DNA from: a virus
Reading direction: 5' to 3' (one strand)
DNA: 64,000 bases
IMG/VR virus record: IMGVR_UViG_3300014501_000012
Location: 1 to 64,000 of that record
The notes under the pieces were generated by a model, which saw only the letters and a list, made by a program, of their open reading frames with translations, did not search any database and was not told the DNA's origin. Below, piece by piece: positions 57,389 through 63,995 of the stretch (position 1 is the first letter of the stretch; each line of letters opens with the position of its first letter). The position numbers were made by a program, and so were the translations under genes.

Positions 57389-58737
57389 CCACGACAGCGA
57401 CACCCACCGCCAGCACCGACTCGGTCGGCGCCGCCATCGCCGAGCGCCGCAACAGTCCTGAACGCGCCGGCAAGACGATGGCTGAGCACGTCCGGGACCA
57501 CCGCGAGGCGATCGCCAGCATGCTCGGTAGCGAGGCCAAGGCCGACCGATTTATCTCGGTCGCGTTGCACCACTACAACGAGAACGGGTCGCTCAAGAAC
57601 GTGACCATGCCGCTCACGATCCTGGGTGCCATCATGCGGGCGGCCTCGCTACGACTCGACTTCACGCTGGACACTTGCTACATCGGCCCGCGCAAGAAGA
57701 AGGTCGGCAGCGGGTGGGCCACCGTGGCGCAGTTCCAGCTCGGATACAAAGGAATCATCGACCTCGCTCGGCGGTCACAAGAAATCAAGGAGATCGTCGC
57801 GCGGCCCGTATACGCGGGCGAGCCCTTCCAGATCTGGACGGATGAACTAGGCGACCACATGCGCCACGAGCGTCACCCTGAGCTGCAAACCGGCGATATC
57901 CTTTTTCACTACTCGCTGGCCGTGTTCACGAACGGCGGCAGCAACATTCAGATCGCCACGCTGGAGGATGTCGCCAAGCGGCGCGAGGCGAGCGACATGG
58001 GAACGTCCGAGTACGGGCCGTGGGTCAAGTGGCCGGTCGAGATGGCCAACAAGACGGCTGTCAGGATGCAGTCACCGTGGCTCCCCCTCAGCGTGGAAGC
58101 CCGCCAGGGAATCGAAGCGGACGAGACGGTCGTCGAATACACTCCGAGCGGCTTCATCCGGGAGGCGCCGAGCCCGGCCGAGGAGCCTCAGCCCCCCGAC
58201 GGGCTGGACGCCGGGACCCCGACGCTCGGGCGCGAGAACGTCCTGGAGAACATCGTGGGCTACATGGAGGCGCTCGAGCCCAAGGACCGCAACGCCTGCG
58301 GGTCGTACCTCTTGCGTACCTACGGATCGCTCGACCGGGTCCCCGACGAGCAGTTGGCCACGGTCCTCGAGATCGCCCGAGACTGGGCGGAGAAGGGCCA
58401 GCCGGGCGGTGGCCCCCAGACGGCCTCAGATGCCCCAGGAGCCCCGGGGGGTGCCGAACCCCCGTCAGAGGCGCCAGCGGGGCGGGACGGTGCCGATCTG
58501 GGGGAGTCGGGGCAAACGGGCGACCCCCAGCCTGGGCCATCGGGCCGGATCGATGAAGACCTCCTCGACAAGACCCAGCGGGTGATCGAGACCTGGACAC
58601 CCGAGCAGGTGGACCGGATCAGCCGGGAGTGGGAGATCCCGGTGCAGGGCAAGATCGAGGCGCGCCGGCTCCGTCTCGTCGAGCGCCTGACCCGCGAGCG
58701 CCAGGCCGGGAACCAGGCGGCGATAGATCTCTTCTAG
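57385..58737 (+). CDS. recT: RecT-family single-strand annealing protein, 450 aa
   Basis: ATG 57385, coupled to the nuclease. The RecT core spans about 45-250: SEAKADRFISVALHHYNEN, TILGAIMRAASLRLDFTLDT, CYIGPRKKKVGSG, FQLGYKGIIDLARRSQEI, FHYSLAVFTNGGSNIQ, TSEYGPWVKWPVEMANKTA. A roughly 190-residue C-terminal extension, Pro/Gly-rich in its middle, is longer than usual for RecT and ends in a helical part. It pairs complementary ssDNA for recombination or end repair. Codons at GYKGII are AT-rich. Confidence 0.9.
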   Translation: MTTTATPTASTDSVGAAIAERRNSPERAGKTMAEHVRDHREAIASMLGSEAKADRFISVALHHYNENGSLKNVTMPLTILGAIMRAASLRLDFTLDTCYIGPRKKKVGSGWATVAQFQLGYKGIIDLARRSQEIKEIVARPVYAGEPFQIWTDELGDHMRHERHPELQTGDILFHYSLAVFTNGGSNIQIATLEDVAKRREASDMGTSEYGPWVKWPVEMANKTAVRMQSPWLPLSVEARQGIEADETVVEYTPSGFIREAPSPAEEPQPPDGLDAGTPTLGRENVLENIVGYMEALEPKDRNACGSYLLRTYGSLDRVPDEQLATVLEIARDWAEKGQPGGGPQTASDAPGAPGGAEPPSEAPAGRDGADLGESGQTGDPQPGPSGRIDEDLLDKTQRVIETWTPEQVDRISREWEIPVQGKIEARRLRLVERLTRERQAGNQAAIDLF

Positions 58738-58763
58738 GTCCCCGGCCCGATCTGGGCTCCCGC

Positions 58764-58774
58764 GTATACTAGTA
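58764..58774 (+). promoter_or_regulatory. TATACTAGTA promoter
   Basis: GTATACTAGTA with TATACT at 58765-58770. A leader with CCCAAGGAGG follows, then ATG 58805. Same family as the sites near 51640, 55613 and 55707, but without a clear copy of the CCCTGGTA box. Confidence 0.55.
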
Positions 58775-58804
58775 ACCATCCCCAAACCCAAGGAGGGAAA
58801 CCCC

Positions 58805-59068
58805 ATGAGACCAGTGCACCCGGAGGACAAGTCCGTCGTCGAGATCCTGCTACTCGGCGCGGCGGTCGGCGCGTTCATCACCGGGGCGGTCCTCGCCCTG
58901 GCGCTGTCGCCGGGGGAGATCGGCCCGGAGGTCGGGGTCTTCGTCGGTGGCGTCGCCGTGGCGGTGATGTTCGTCGGGCTCGCGCTCGCCGTCCACTTTC
59001 ACCGTCAGGCGCGGTTTGCTGAGGCCCGCGACTTCTGGGCGTGGAAGCGCCGCGGGCAGCTCCGGTGA
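58805..59068 (+). CDS. Small membrane protein, 87 aa
   Basis: ATG 58805 with AAGGAGG. Two hydrophobic helices (about 13-34, EILLLGAAVGAFITGAVLAL; about 40-62, VGVFVGGVAVAVMFVGLALA) and a basic C-terminus. Unknown function. Possibly superinfection exclusion or a membrane anchor for DNA processes, given the ParB-like neighbour. Confidence 0.55.
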   Translation: MRPVHPEDKSVVEILLLGAAVGAFITGAVLALALSPGEIGPEVGVFVGGVAVAVMFVGLALAVHFHRQARFAEARDFWAWKRRGQLR

Positions 59069-59778
59069 AAGCGGCGGTCATCCCGATCGGTCGGATCAAA
59101 CCCTCCGAGGTCAACCCCCGCTTCGAGCCCCGTGAACTCGAGGGCCTGACGCAGTCGATCCGGCAGTACGGGATCCTCGAGCCCCTGTTGGTCCGGGCGA
59201 TCCCGGGTGACCGGGAGCACGTCGAACTCGTCGCCGGTTCGCGCCGGCTGGCGGCAGCGAGACTCGCCCGGCTGAGCGAGGTCCCGGTTGTGTTCATGGC
59301 GGCGATGACCATCCCCGACCAGCGCGTCCTCTCGTTGACGGAAAACCTCCACCGGTTGGACATGACGCCGATCGAGAAGGGTGAGACGTACTTACAGATC
59401 GCCCGGGAGCGCGGGATCAACCAGACCGAGGTGGCGAAGCTCTGCTCCGTCTCCCCGTCCGAGGTGAGCAACTTCATCGGGCTCGTCCGGCGGGCCTGTC
59501 CCGAACTTCGGGAGGCGGCGCACCTAGGGACCGTCCCGCTTTACGTCGCCATGGAGTTGGTCAAGCTCCCCCACGAGCGCCAGCAGGCGCGACTGGCATC
59601 GAGGAAGACCAAACACAAGACCGGCCAGGAGCGGGTCCGCAACTCGGCGACGTCGGGGTACGAGCAGTACTCGGTCAATCTCGGGCGCGCCCGAAGCGCC
59701 TTCCTCAACGAGGACTGGGAGACGGCCGTGGAGTACCTGGAGAAAGCCGTGGCGATGTGCGAGCGGCGGTTAGCGTAG
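59065..59778 (+). CDS. ParB-like nuclease-domain protein, 237 aa
   Basis: GTG 59065 in a GTGA overlap. Residues 1-90 form a ParB N-terminal domain: IPIGRIKPSEVNPRF, LTQSIRQYGILEPLLVR, VELVAGSRRLAAARLA, VPVVFM. SLTENLHRLDMTPIEKGE and an HTH (RGINQTEVAKLCSVSPSEVS) follow, as in ParB/Spo0J proteins. No ParA is visible nearby, so plasmid-style partition is unproven; it may act as a transcription or replication factor. Confidence 0.82.
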   Translation: MKAAVIPIGRIKPSEVNPRFEPRELEGLTQSIRQYGILEPLLVRAIPGDREHVELVAGSRRLAAARLARLSEVPVVFMAAMTIPDQRVLSLTENLHRLDMTPIEKGETYLQIARERGINQTEVAKLCSVSPSEVSNFIGLVRRACPELREAAHLGTVPLYVAMELVKLPHERQQARLASRKTKHKTGQERVRNSATSGYEQYSVNLGRARSAFLNEDWETAVEYLEKAVAMCERRLA

Positions 59779-59782
59779 ATGC

Positions 59783-60097
59783 GTGGTGATGATCGCCCGA
59801 TTCCCCTGGCAGGCAGGAGCCATCTGCGAGGACGTCGACCTGTTCTACGGAGACGACCAGGACGCCCGGGAGGAAGCCCTCGCCACCTGCGCCCAGTGTC
59901 CGGTCATCGTCGAGTGCCGGGAATACGCGATCTACCACGAGGAGTTCGGAACGTGGGGTGGCACGTCCGAACGCTACCGACGGCGTTACCGGGCGCGCCA
60001 CGACATCGCGATCTCGTCCCCCCAGACGGTGTTCGACCTGAGCGAGCGGGCGCTGGCCCGACGCGCGGCGGCGGCCGCGGCAGCGGAAGCCTCCTGA
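59783..60097 (+). CDS. WhiB-family iron-sulphur transcription factor, 104 aa
   Basis: GTG 59783, 6 nt after TAGCGT (59771-59776), probably leaderless. The four Cys ligands of a 4Fe-4S cluster are in place (Cys15, then CAQC at 36-39, and Cys45), followed by FGTWGGTSERYRRRYR, the G-x-W-G-G turn and basic segment of WhiB proteins. The family is restricted to actinobacteria and their phages, so it is the best host indicator here. A phage WhiB from TM4 is known to interfere with host cell division control; this one may reprogram host transcription. Confidence 0.9.
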   Translation: MVMIARFPWQAGAICEDVDLFYGDDQDAREEALATCAQCPVIVECREYAIYHEEFGTWGGTSERYRRRYRARHDIAISSPQTVFDLSERALARRAAAAAAAEAS

Positions 60098-60109
60098 CCG
60101 GAGCGTCCC

Positions 60110-60334
60110 ATGGCTGACGAGGCCGCCCGCCTCCGCGACGTCGTCCAGGTCCTCGAGGAGGAACTGAACCTCACGGCGACGACCGCCGGGGACCTCCTGG
60201 GTTACATCGACGGGATCCTGCGCGAGGTCCACCGGACCCACCACGACGGGGCGACGAAGTGGAAGGACTGTCCGCGGTCGTTGTGTGAGCGCGGCCGGAT
60301 CTCGTTCGCCAAGCTCGGGATCGAGCCGACGTGA
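60110..60334 (+). CDS. Hypothetical helical protein, 74 aa
   Basis: ATG 60110. Mostly one long helix pair (RLRDVVQVLEEELNLTATT, LLGYIDGILREVHRTHHDG), with Cys near the end (CPRSLCERG). The C-terminus overlaps the exonuclease start by 4 bp. Unknown; could be a small regulator or subunit of the DnaQ-like protein. Confidence 0.5.
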   Translation: MADEAARLRDVVQVLEEELNLTATTAGDLLGYIDGILREVHRTHHDGATKWKDCPRSLCERGRISFAKLGIEPT

Positions 60335-61068
60335 CCGACCGCTGGCCAGCCGGGCTACTCGCTGGCTTCGACCTCGAGACCACCTCCGCCTCGCCGCACG
60401 AAGCCCTCCCCGTCTCCTACGCCATCGTCCGCTTCGACTTCGGCCAGCCGACAAAAGGCAAGACCGGACTCATCGACCCCGGCGTTGAGGTCCCCGAAGA
60501 GGCGACGAAGATCCACGGGATCACGACCGACCGCGTGCGGAGCGAGGGGCAGCCGATCGAGGAGGCGGTGCCCGAGATCTGCGCGACACTGCTCAAGGCC
60601 CGAGACGCCGGCGCGCCGATCGTCGGGATGAACATCGCCTACGACCTGACGATCATGGACCGCCTCTCGCGTCAGATCATGGGGACCCCGCTCCCCGACC
60701 TCGCCCCGGTGCTCGACCTCTACGTCATGGACAAGCACTACGACAAATGGCGGAAGGGAAAACGGACGCTCACCGACCTCGCCGCGCACTACGGGGTGGA
60801 GATGGGCGAGGCCCACGACGCGGTGGCCGATGTCGAAGCCGCCGTTCGATGCGTCCTGGCGCTCGTCGACAAGCACCCGGGCATCGCGCGCTTCGACCCG
60901 AAACACCTTCACGACTGGCAGGTGAAATGGAGCCTGGCGCAGAACGAGGACTTCTCGGCGTACCGGGTCAAGCAAGGCGGCAAGCCCCTCGACCCCTGGG
61001 ACTTCGGGTGGCCGATCCGCAACGCTCTCCCCGGATCGCCCGTGGATTCCGCGGCGGCGGAGGGCTAG
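60331..61068 (+). CDS. DnaQ-like 3'-5' exonuclease, 245 aa
   Basis: GTG 60331 in a GTGA overlap. DEDDh-type motifs: FDLETT (Asp14, Glu16), then IHGITTDRV, NIAYDLTIMDRL near 108-119, and HDAVADVEAAV near 155-165 with catalytic His and Asp. Length fits a stand-alone proofreading or DNA-repair exonuclease. No polymerase is seen in the window, so it may support the host polymerase or degrade DNA. Confidence 0.88.
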   Translation: MTDRWPAGLLAGFDLETTSASPHEALPVSYAIVRFDFGQPTKGKTGLIDPGVEVPEEATKIHGITTDRVRSEGQPIEEAVPEICATLLKARDAGAPIVGMNIAYDLTIMDRLSRQIMGTPLPDLAPVLDLYVMDKHYDKWRKGKRTLTDLAAHYGVEMGEAHDAVADVEAAVRCVLALVDKHPGIARFDPKHLHDWQVKWSLAQNEDFSAYRVKQGGKPLDPWDFGWPIRNALPGSPVDSAAAEG

Positions 61069-61094
61069 GGTCGCGCGGTCATCGAACGCGACGA

Positions 61095-61122
61095 AGGCTC
61101 CCCATTGCAGGACAGGGAGCCT
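61095..61122 (+). terminator. Hairpin after the exonuclease gene
   Basis: AGGCTCCC (61095-61102) and GGGAGCCT (61115-61122) form a perfect 8-bp stem with a 12-base loop, 26 bp after the stop codon. No T tract follows. TAGGGT at about 61066-61071 overlaps the stop region and could also start a transcript into the replication genes, making this an attenuator-like leader. Confidence 0.5.
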
Positions 61123-61150
61123 CCGCCAAAACCGCACGATGGAGGTGCGC

Positions 61151-61192
61151 ATGGAAAGCCTATCCGATCTGGCGGCGAGCATCCCTAAATGA
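61151..61192 (+). CDS. Possible 13-aa leader peptide of the initiator gene
   Basis: ATG 61151 with GGAGG 5 nt upstream encodes ESLSDLAASIPK after Met, then TGA at 61190-61192. The stop overlaps the ATG of the next gene (AAATGA). The downstream gene has no ribosome binding site of its own, so its translation probably depends on reading this peptide. Confidence 0.4.
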   Translation: MESLSDLAASIPK

Positions 61193-62058
61193 CGGCGAAG
61201 AAGCCGCAGGAGGGGGTCGTCCTCAAAACCAGGTTCGCCCAGGTCCCCGAATGGGTGGCCCTGCACCCCGCCATTCTCAAGCACCCTACGGCCCTGGCCG
61301 CCTACGTCCACCTCTTCCTGCTGGGAGATTTCAAGGCGCGGATCACCACCAGCGACTGGCGGGAGCTGAGCGACGTGACCGGGTGGTCGAAACCCACGGT
61401 CATGCGAGCGATGAAGGTGCTCCGGGATGCCGGGGTGGTGGTCAGGGAAGGGGCTGACCTGCGGCTGCCCATGGACCTCCCCGGTATCAAATCTGACACC
61501 GAAGCCCCAGATCTCGGTATCAAATCTGATACCGGACCGCGTCAGATCCGAGACCCGATCGCGTCAGATGTGAGACCCCCTCCTTTTAGTACAGAGAATT
61601 CAGAGGTTCCTCATAGTGTCGACGCTGTCGCGTCGACCGACATTCGGTCTCTGTGCGATCTTCTCTCCGAAGAAGTGGGCAGATACCTTGGCGATCCGAT
61701 CAAAGCACCAGCGGTCACTGCCCGGTGGACAAACGACATGCGGCTCCTACTTGAAAAGGGGCCTCTCCACCGAGCCAAGTCGGAAGTGATCGCACCTGAC
61801 CGGGTTCGTCGGTGCATTCGGGTCGTGTTCGATGAGTTGGCCGAACCAACTGGTAGCCGCGGGTTCTGTTGGGCGGCGCAGATCCGCTCCCCCGGCGCCC
61901 TTCGGGATCATTGGGATCAGGTCGCTGAGGCCGCCAAGCAATCACGAGCAACTGGGTCGAACGGCAAGAAAGATCCACTCCGCCGCGGCCTCCCTTCTCT
62001 CAGCGATCTGTGGAAAATCGCAGAGGGTGCCGATCAACAAAAGGAGCTGACCCCATGA
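61189..62058 (+). CDS. Winged-HTH replication initiator-like protein, 289 aa
   Basis: ATG 61189, coupled to the small leader peptide. Residues 10-90 look like a winged helix as in phage and plasmid initiators (AYVHLFLLGDFKARITTSDW, VTGWSKPTVMRAMKVLRDAG, VVVREGADLRL). A flexible middle (about 95-145) contains the repeat GIKSDT and is encoded by an iteron array. The C-terminal domain is helical (FDELAEPTGSRGFCWAAQI). The layout, DNA-binding domain - linker with origin - C-terminal domain, mirrors lambda O, and the next gene fits a helicase loader. Confidence 0.65.
   Translation: MTAKKPQEGVVLKTRFAQVPEWVALHPAILKHPTALAAYVHLFLLGDFKARITTSDWRELSDVTGWSKPTVMRAMKVLRDAGVVVREGADLRLPMDLPGIKSDTEAPDLGIKSDTGPRQIRDPIASDVRPPPFSTENSEVPHSVDAVASTDIRSLCDLLSEEVGRYLGDPIKAPAVTARWTNDMRLLLEKGPLHRAKSEVIAPDRVRRCIRVVFDELAEPTGSRGFCWAAQIRSPGALRDHWDQVAEAAKQSRATGSNGKKDPLRRGLPSLSDLWKIAEGADQQKELTP
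61483..61637 (+). other. Candidate replication origin: four iterons within the initiator gene
   Basis: Four 18-bp sites at 61483-61500, 61516-61533, 61538-61555 and 61560-61577. The first two read GGTATCAAATCTGAYACC; the last two are CGCGTCAGATNNGAGACC. Written in one orientation all share TCAGAT-NN-GA-N-ACC. Starts are 33, 22 and 22 bp apart, all multiples of 11, so the sites lie on one face of the helix. An AT-richer stretch follows (61579-61616, including TTTTAGTA and GAATTC), then a perfect inverted repeat, GTCGACG and CGTCGAC (61618-61637). Layout resembles the lambda origin. Confidence 0.65.
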
Positions 62059-62576
62059 CCATGATTCCTCAGGAAGATCCGAACCCTCGAGCACGGGCCG
62101 TGATCTCTACGCTGCGCCAGGCCGGGTGTCGGCCGGAGTTCGGATTCGACCAGGAGCAGGCCGAGGAACTATGGGAGACGAAGCTCGCCGCGTTCACGCT
62201 GCCCATGTGCGCGGCGGCGGCGAACGCCTGGATCGAGGCAGGCGACAGAGAGTTCCCGACTCTGGGCGAGTTGATGACGCTGGCCCAGGGCTTCGCCATA
62301 GCTGAGCGCGAGGAAGTGCAGCGGCGGGAGCGGATGAACCGGGACCCCTTAGCGATGGTTGTTTGCCCGGAGTGTTTCGACGAGCCAGTCGGGTGGGTCG
62401 AGGTGATCGAGCTGGCCGGCGCGAGGGCTCTGCGCCCGTGTTCGAGGTGTCTCCCCGATAGGTACCGAGCCTGGCGCGGCGGCCATTTCGCCCTAGGCCA
62501 CGACGAGGCCCGGTGCCGGGATACGTGGTGCGTCGAGACGGTGAGGCGGCGCAAGCATGGCCGAAAGGCTTCCTGA
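62055..62576 (+). CDS. Helicase-loader-like zinc protein, 173 aa
   Basis: ATG 62055 with AAAGGAG, overlapping the initiator stop. The N-terminal 85 residues are helical (ARAVISTLRQAGCRPEFGF, EELWETKLAAFTLPMCAAA, FPTLGELMTLAQGFA), similar in style to phage helicase loaders or G39P-like factors. The C-terminal half has CPECFDEPVGWVEV, CSRC and later Cys/His, a zinc ribbon. Next to an initiator with an origin, a P-like loader role is likely but not shown by a diagnostic motif. Confidence 0.55.
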   Translation: MTMIPQEDPNPRARAVISTLRQAGCRPEFGFDQEQAEELWETKLAAFTLPMCAAAANAWIEAGDREFPTLGELMTLAQGFAIAEREEVQRRERMNRDPLAMVVCPECFDEPVGWVEVIELAGARALRPCSRCLPDRYRAWRGGHFALGHDEARCRDTWCVETVRRRKHGRKAS

Positions 62577-62627
62577 CCAGTGAAAAGGGGCGACGCGCCG
62601 AGGAGGCACGAGAACCCCCATCGCCCG

Positions 62628-62644
62628 CGCTACAGGTGTAGTAT
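62628..62644 (+). promoter_or_regulatory. Promoter with CGCTACAGGTGTAG element
   Basis: CGCTACAGGTGTAG (62628-62641) runs into TAGTAT (62639-62644), a -10 box. A 30-nt leader with CCCAAGGAGG precedes ATG 62687. The element is the same as at 56372-56387 and, with one change, at 5401-5414. Confidence 0.6.
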
Positions 62645-62686
62645 CGGCGGAACGAACGGACCACCTACCCAAGGAGGGGGACCGCG

Positions 62687-63151
62687 ATGCAGACGATGTA
62701 CGACACCTACTCGAGCCGGGACGTGGTGAGGATCGCCGGGATCTCGTACCGGCAGCTCGACTACTGGGCGCGAATCGGGCTTGTCCCCGAACCCCAGCCG
62801 AGAATCCAGACCGGCGCGCCAGCATGGACTCGACAGCCGAGGACGTCCCGGCGCTGGACGCGGCGCTGGACGACCGAGGACCTGTTCTCCGTTGCCACGC
62901 TTGCCGAAGCCCGGAAGATGGTATCGATCGATGGGCTGCAAGCCGCGGCCGATCGCCTGTTCGCGATGGAGGTCGGGGAGTGGCGGTCCGCGGTCGAGTG
63001 TGACTCGCTGCTGGTGATCGCCTCGGATCTGGCGGTCGTGATCAATCGCGTCGACCTCGAAACCTTCTGCCGGGCGAAGGGCGCGTTCGTGGTCGTCCCG
63101 CTCGGCGCGGTCGTCCAGGACGTGACGCTCGGACTCCGGGTGGCGGCGTGA
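62687..63151 (+). CDS. MerR-like HTH regulator, 154 aa
   Basis: ATG 62687 with AAGGAGG. Residues 8-36 form a MerR-type winged HTH (YSSRDVVRIAGISYRQLDYW, ARIGLVPEPQP). An Arg/Trp-rich wing follows, then WTTEDLFSVATLAEARKMV, the helix that follows the wing in MerR proteins. The C-terminal beta region is unassigned (LLVIASDLAVVINRVDLE). Probably an autoregulated transcription factor, given the inverted repeat at its promoter. Confidence 0.75.
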   Translation: MQTMYDTYSSRDVVRIAGISYRQLDYWARIGLVPEPQPRIQTGAPAWTRQPRTSRRWTRRWTTEDLFSVATLAEARKMVSIDGLQAAADRLFAMEVGEWRSAVECDSLLVIASDLAVVINRVDLETFCRAKGAFVVVPLGAVVQDVTLGLRVAA

Positions 63152-63699
63152 GTTCCATGACAAAGGGCGAGCGCGCCGAGCTGAGGTCTGTAGTACGCGG
63201 TCAGTTCAAGGTGCTGCGTTCAGAGATTGGCCAGCGGGAGAAGGAACTACTGGCCGATACCGAGCACGGCATCGACGACCTCTTGAAAGCCGAAGAGGAC
63301 AAGGCCGAGTCAATCGCATTCCTTGTCCTCGAGGTCATGCGCGAGTGCAACCGCAAGATCAACGACCTTCTCTACGAGCACGGCTACCAGGCCAAATCCG
63401 GGACCGAGAAGGTTTGGGTGAAAGAACCAACCATGGACTTCGGAACCCGGACCAAGCGCAGCCAGTTGAAGTGGGGGGCGGTTGCCGAACTGAACCAGCG
63501 CGTGGCCGCGGCCAAGGTGATACTCGACCGACAAGAGCAAGACCTCCTTCGCAAGCTGGCGGTCGATGCGCTTGAGACAGAGGAGGCGCGTGCGTTCCTT
63601 GACTCCATCCCCACCGTTAGCGAGTTGGTACCGGCGACGCGGCTGGCGGAGTTGGAGAGGGCGTTGGACACCGGACCCACTGAGGTAGACGACATATGA
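63148..63699 (+). CDS. Hypothetical helical protein, 183 aa
   Basis: GTG 63148 in a GTGA overlap. Long charged helices (RSEIGQREKELLADTEHGI, EEDKAESIAFLVLEVMREC, RVAAAKVILDRQEQDLLRK), likely a coiled coil, with a short central beta part (KVWVKEPTMDFG). No family recognised. Its position behind the MerR-like gene suggests the same operon. Confidence 0.55.
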   Translation: MSSMTKGERAELRSVVRGQFKVLRSEIGQREKELLADTEHGIDDLLKAEEDKAESIAFLVLEVMRECNRKINDLLYEHGYQAKSGTEKVWVKEPTMDFGTRTKRSQLKWGAVAELNQRVAAAKVILDRQEQDLLRKLAVDALETEEARAFLDSIPTVSELVPATRLAELERALDTGPTEVDDI

Positions 63700-63995
63700 G
63701 CTTCCCCGACCCCACACCCGCGGGCCCCGAAGAGGATCGGACGATCGTGTACGTGGTCAAGGTCCGGTCGTTCGGCAACGGCGAGCAACCCCATGTCGCG
63801 GAGATGGCGAAGTTCGTTGCCCTCGGCCTCAACCGGACGGTCGGAATCGACCGGGTCGAGATCTGGAACGACGGGGCGAGGTTCACCTTCGACCCAGCGG
63901 CCTACGACGGAGAGCACGACACCGACGACGTCATCGCCATCGAGCGGCCCTACGCGCCGGCCGTCAACGGCCACGATCCGAAGGTCCCGTCGTGA
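63696..63995 (+). CDS. Hypothetical protein, 99 aa
   Basis: ATG 63696 overlaps the previous stop (ATGA). Small alpha/beta protein: TIVYVVKVRSFGNGEQPHV, AEMAKFVALGLNRTVGI, RVEIWNDGARFTFDP. Unknown function. Its TGA overlaps a GTG at 63992 that would start the next gene, cut by the window end. Confidence 0.55.
   Translation: MSFPDPTPAGPEEDRTIVYVVKVRSFGNGEQPHVAEMAKFVALGLNRTVGIDRVEIWNDGARFTFDPAAYDGEHDTDDVIAIERPYAPAVNGHDPKVPS

Noticed and set aside
59065-59778. A complete ParAB partition system
   Set aside because: Only the ParB-like half is present. No ParA ATPase frame or array of centromere-like repeats was seen next to it.
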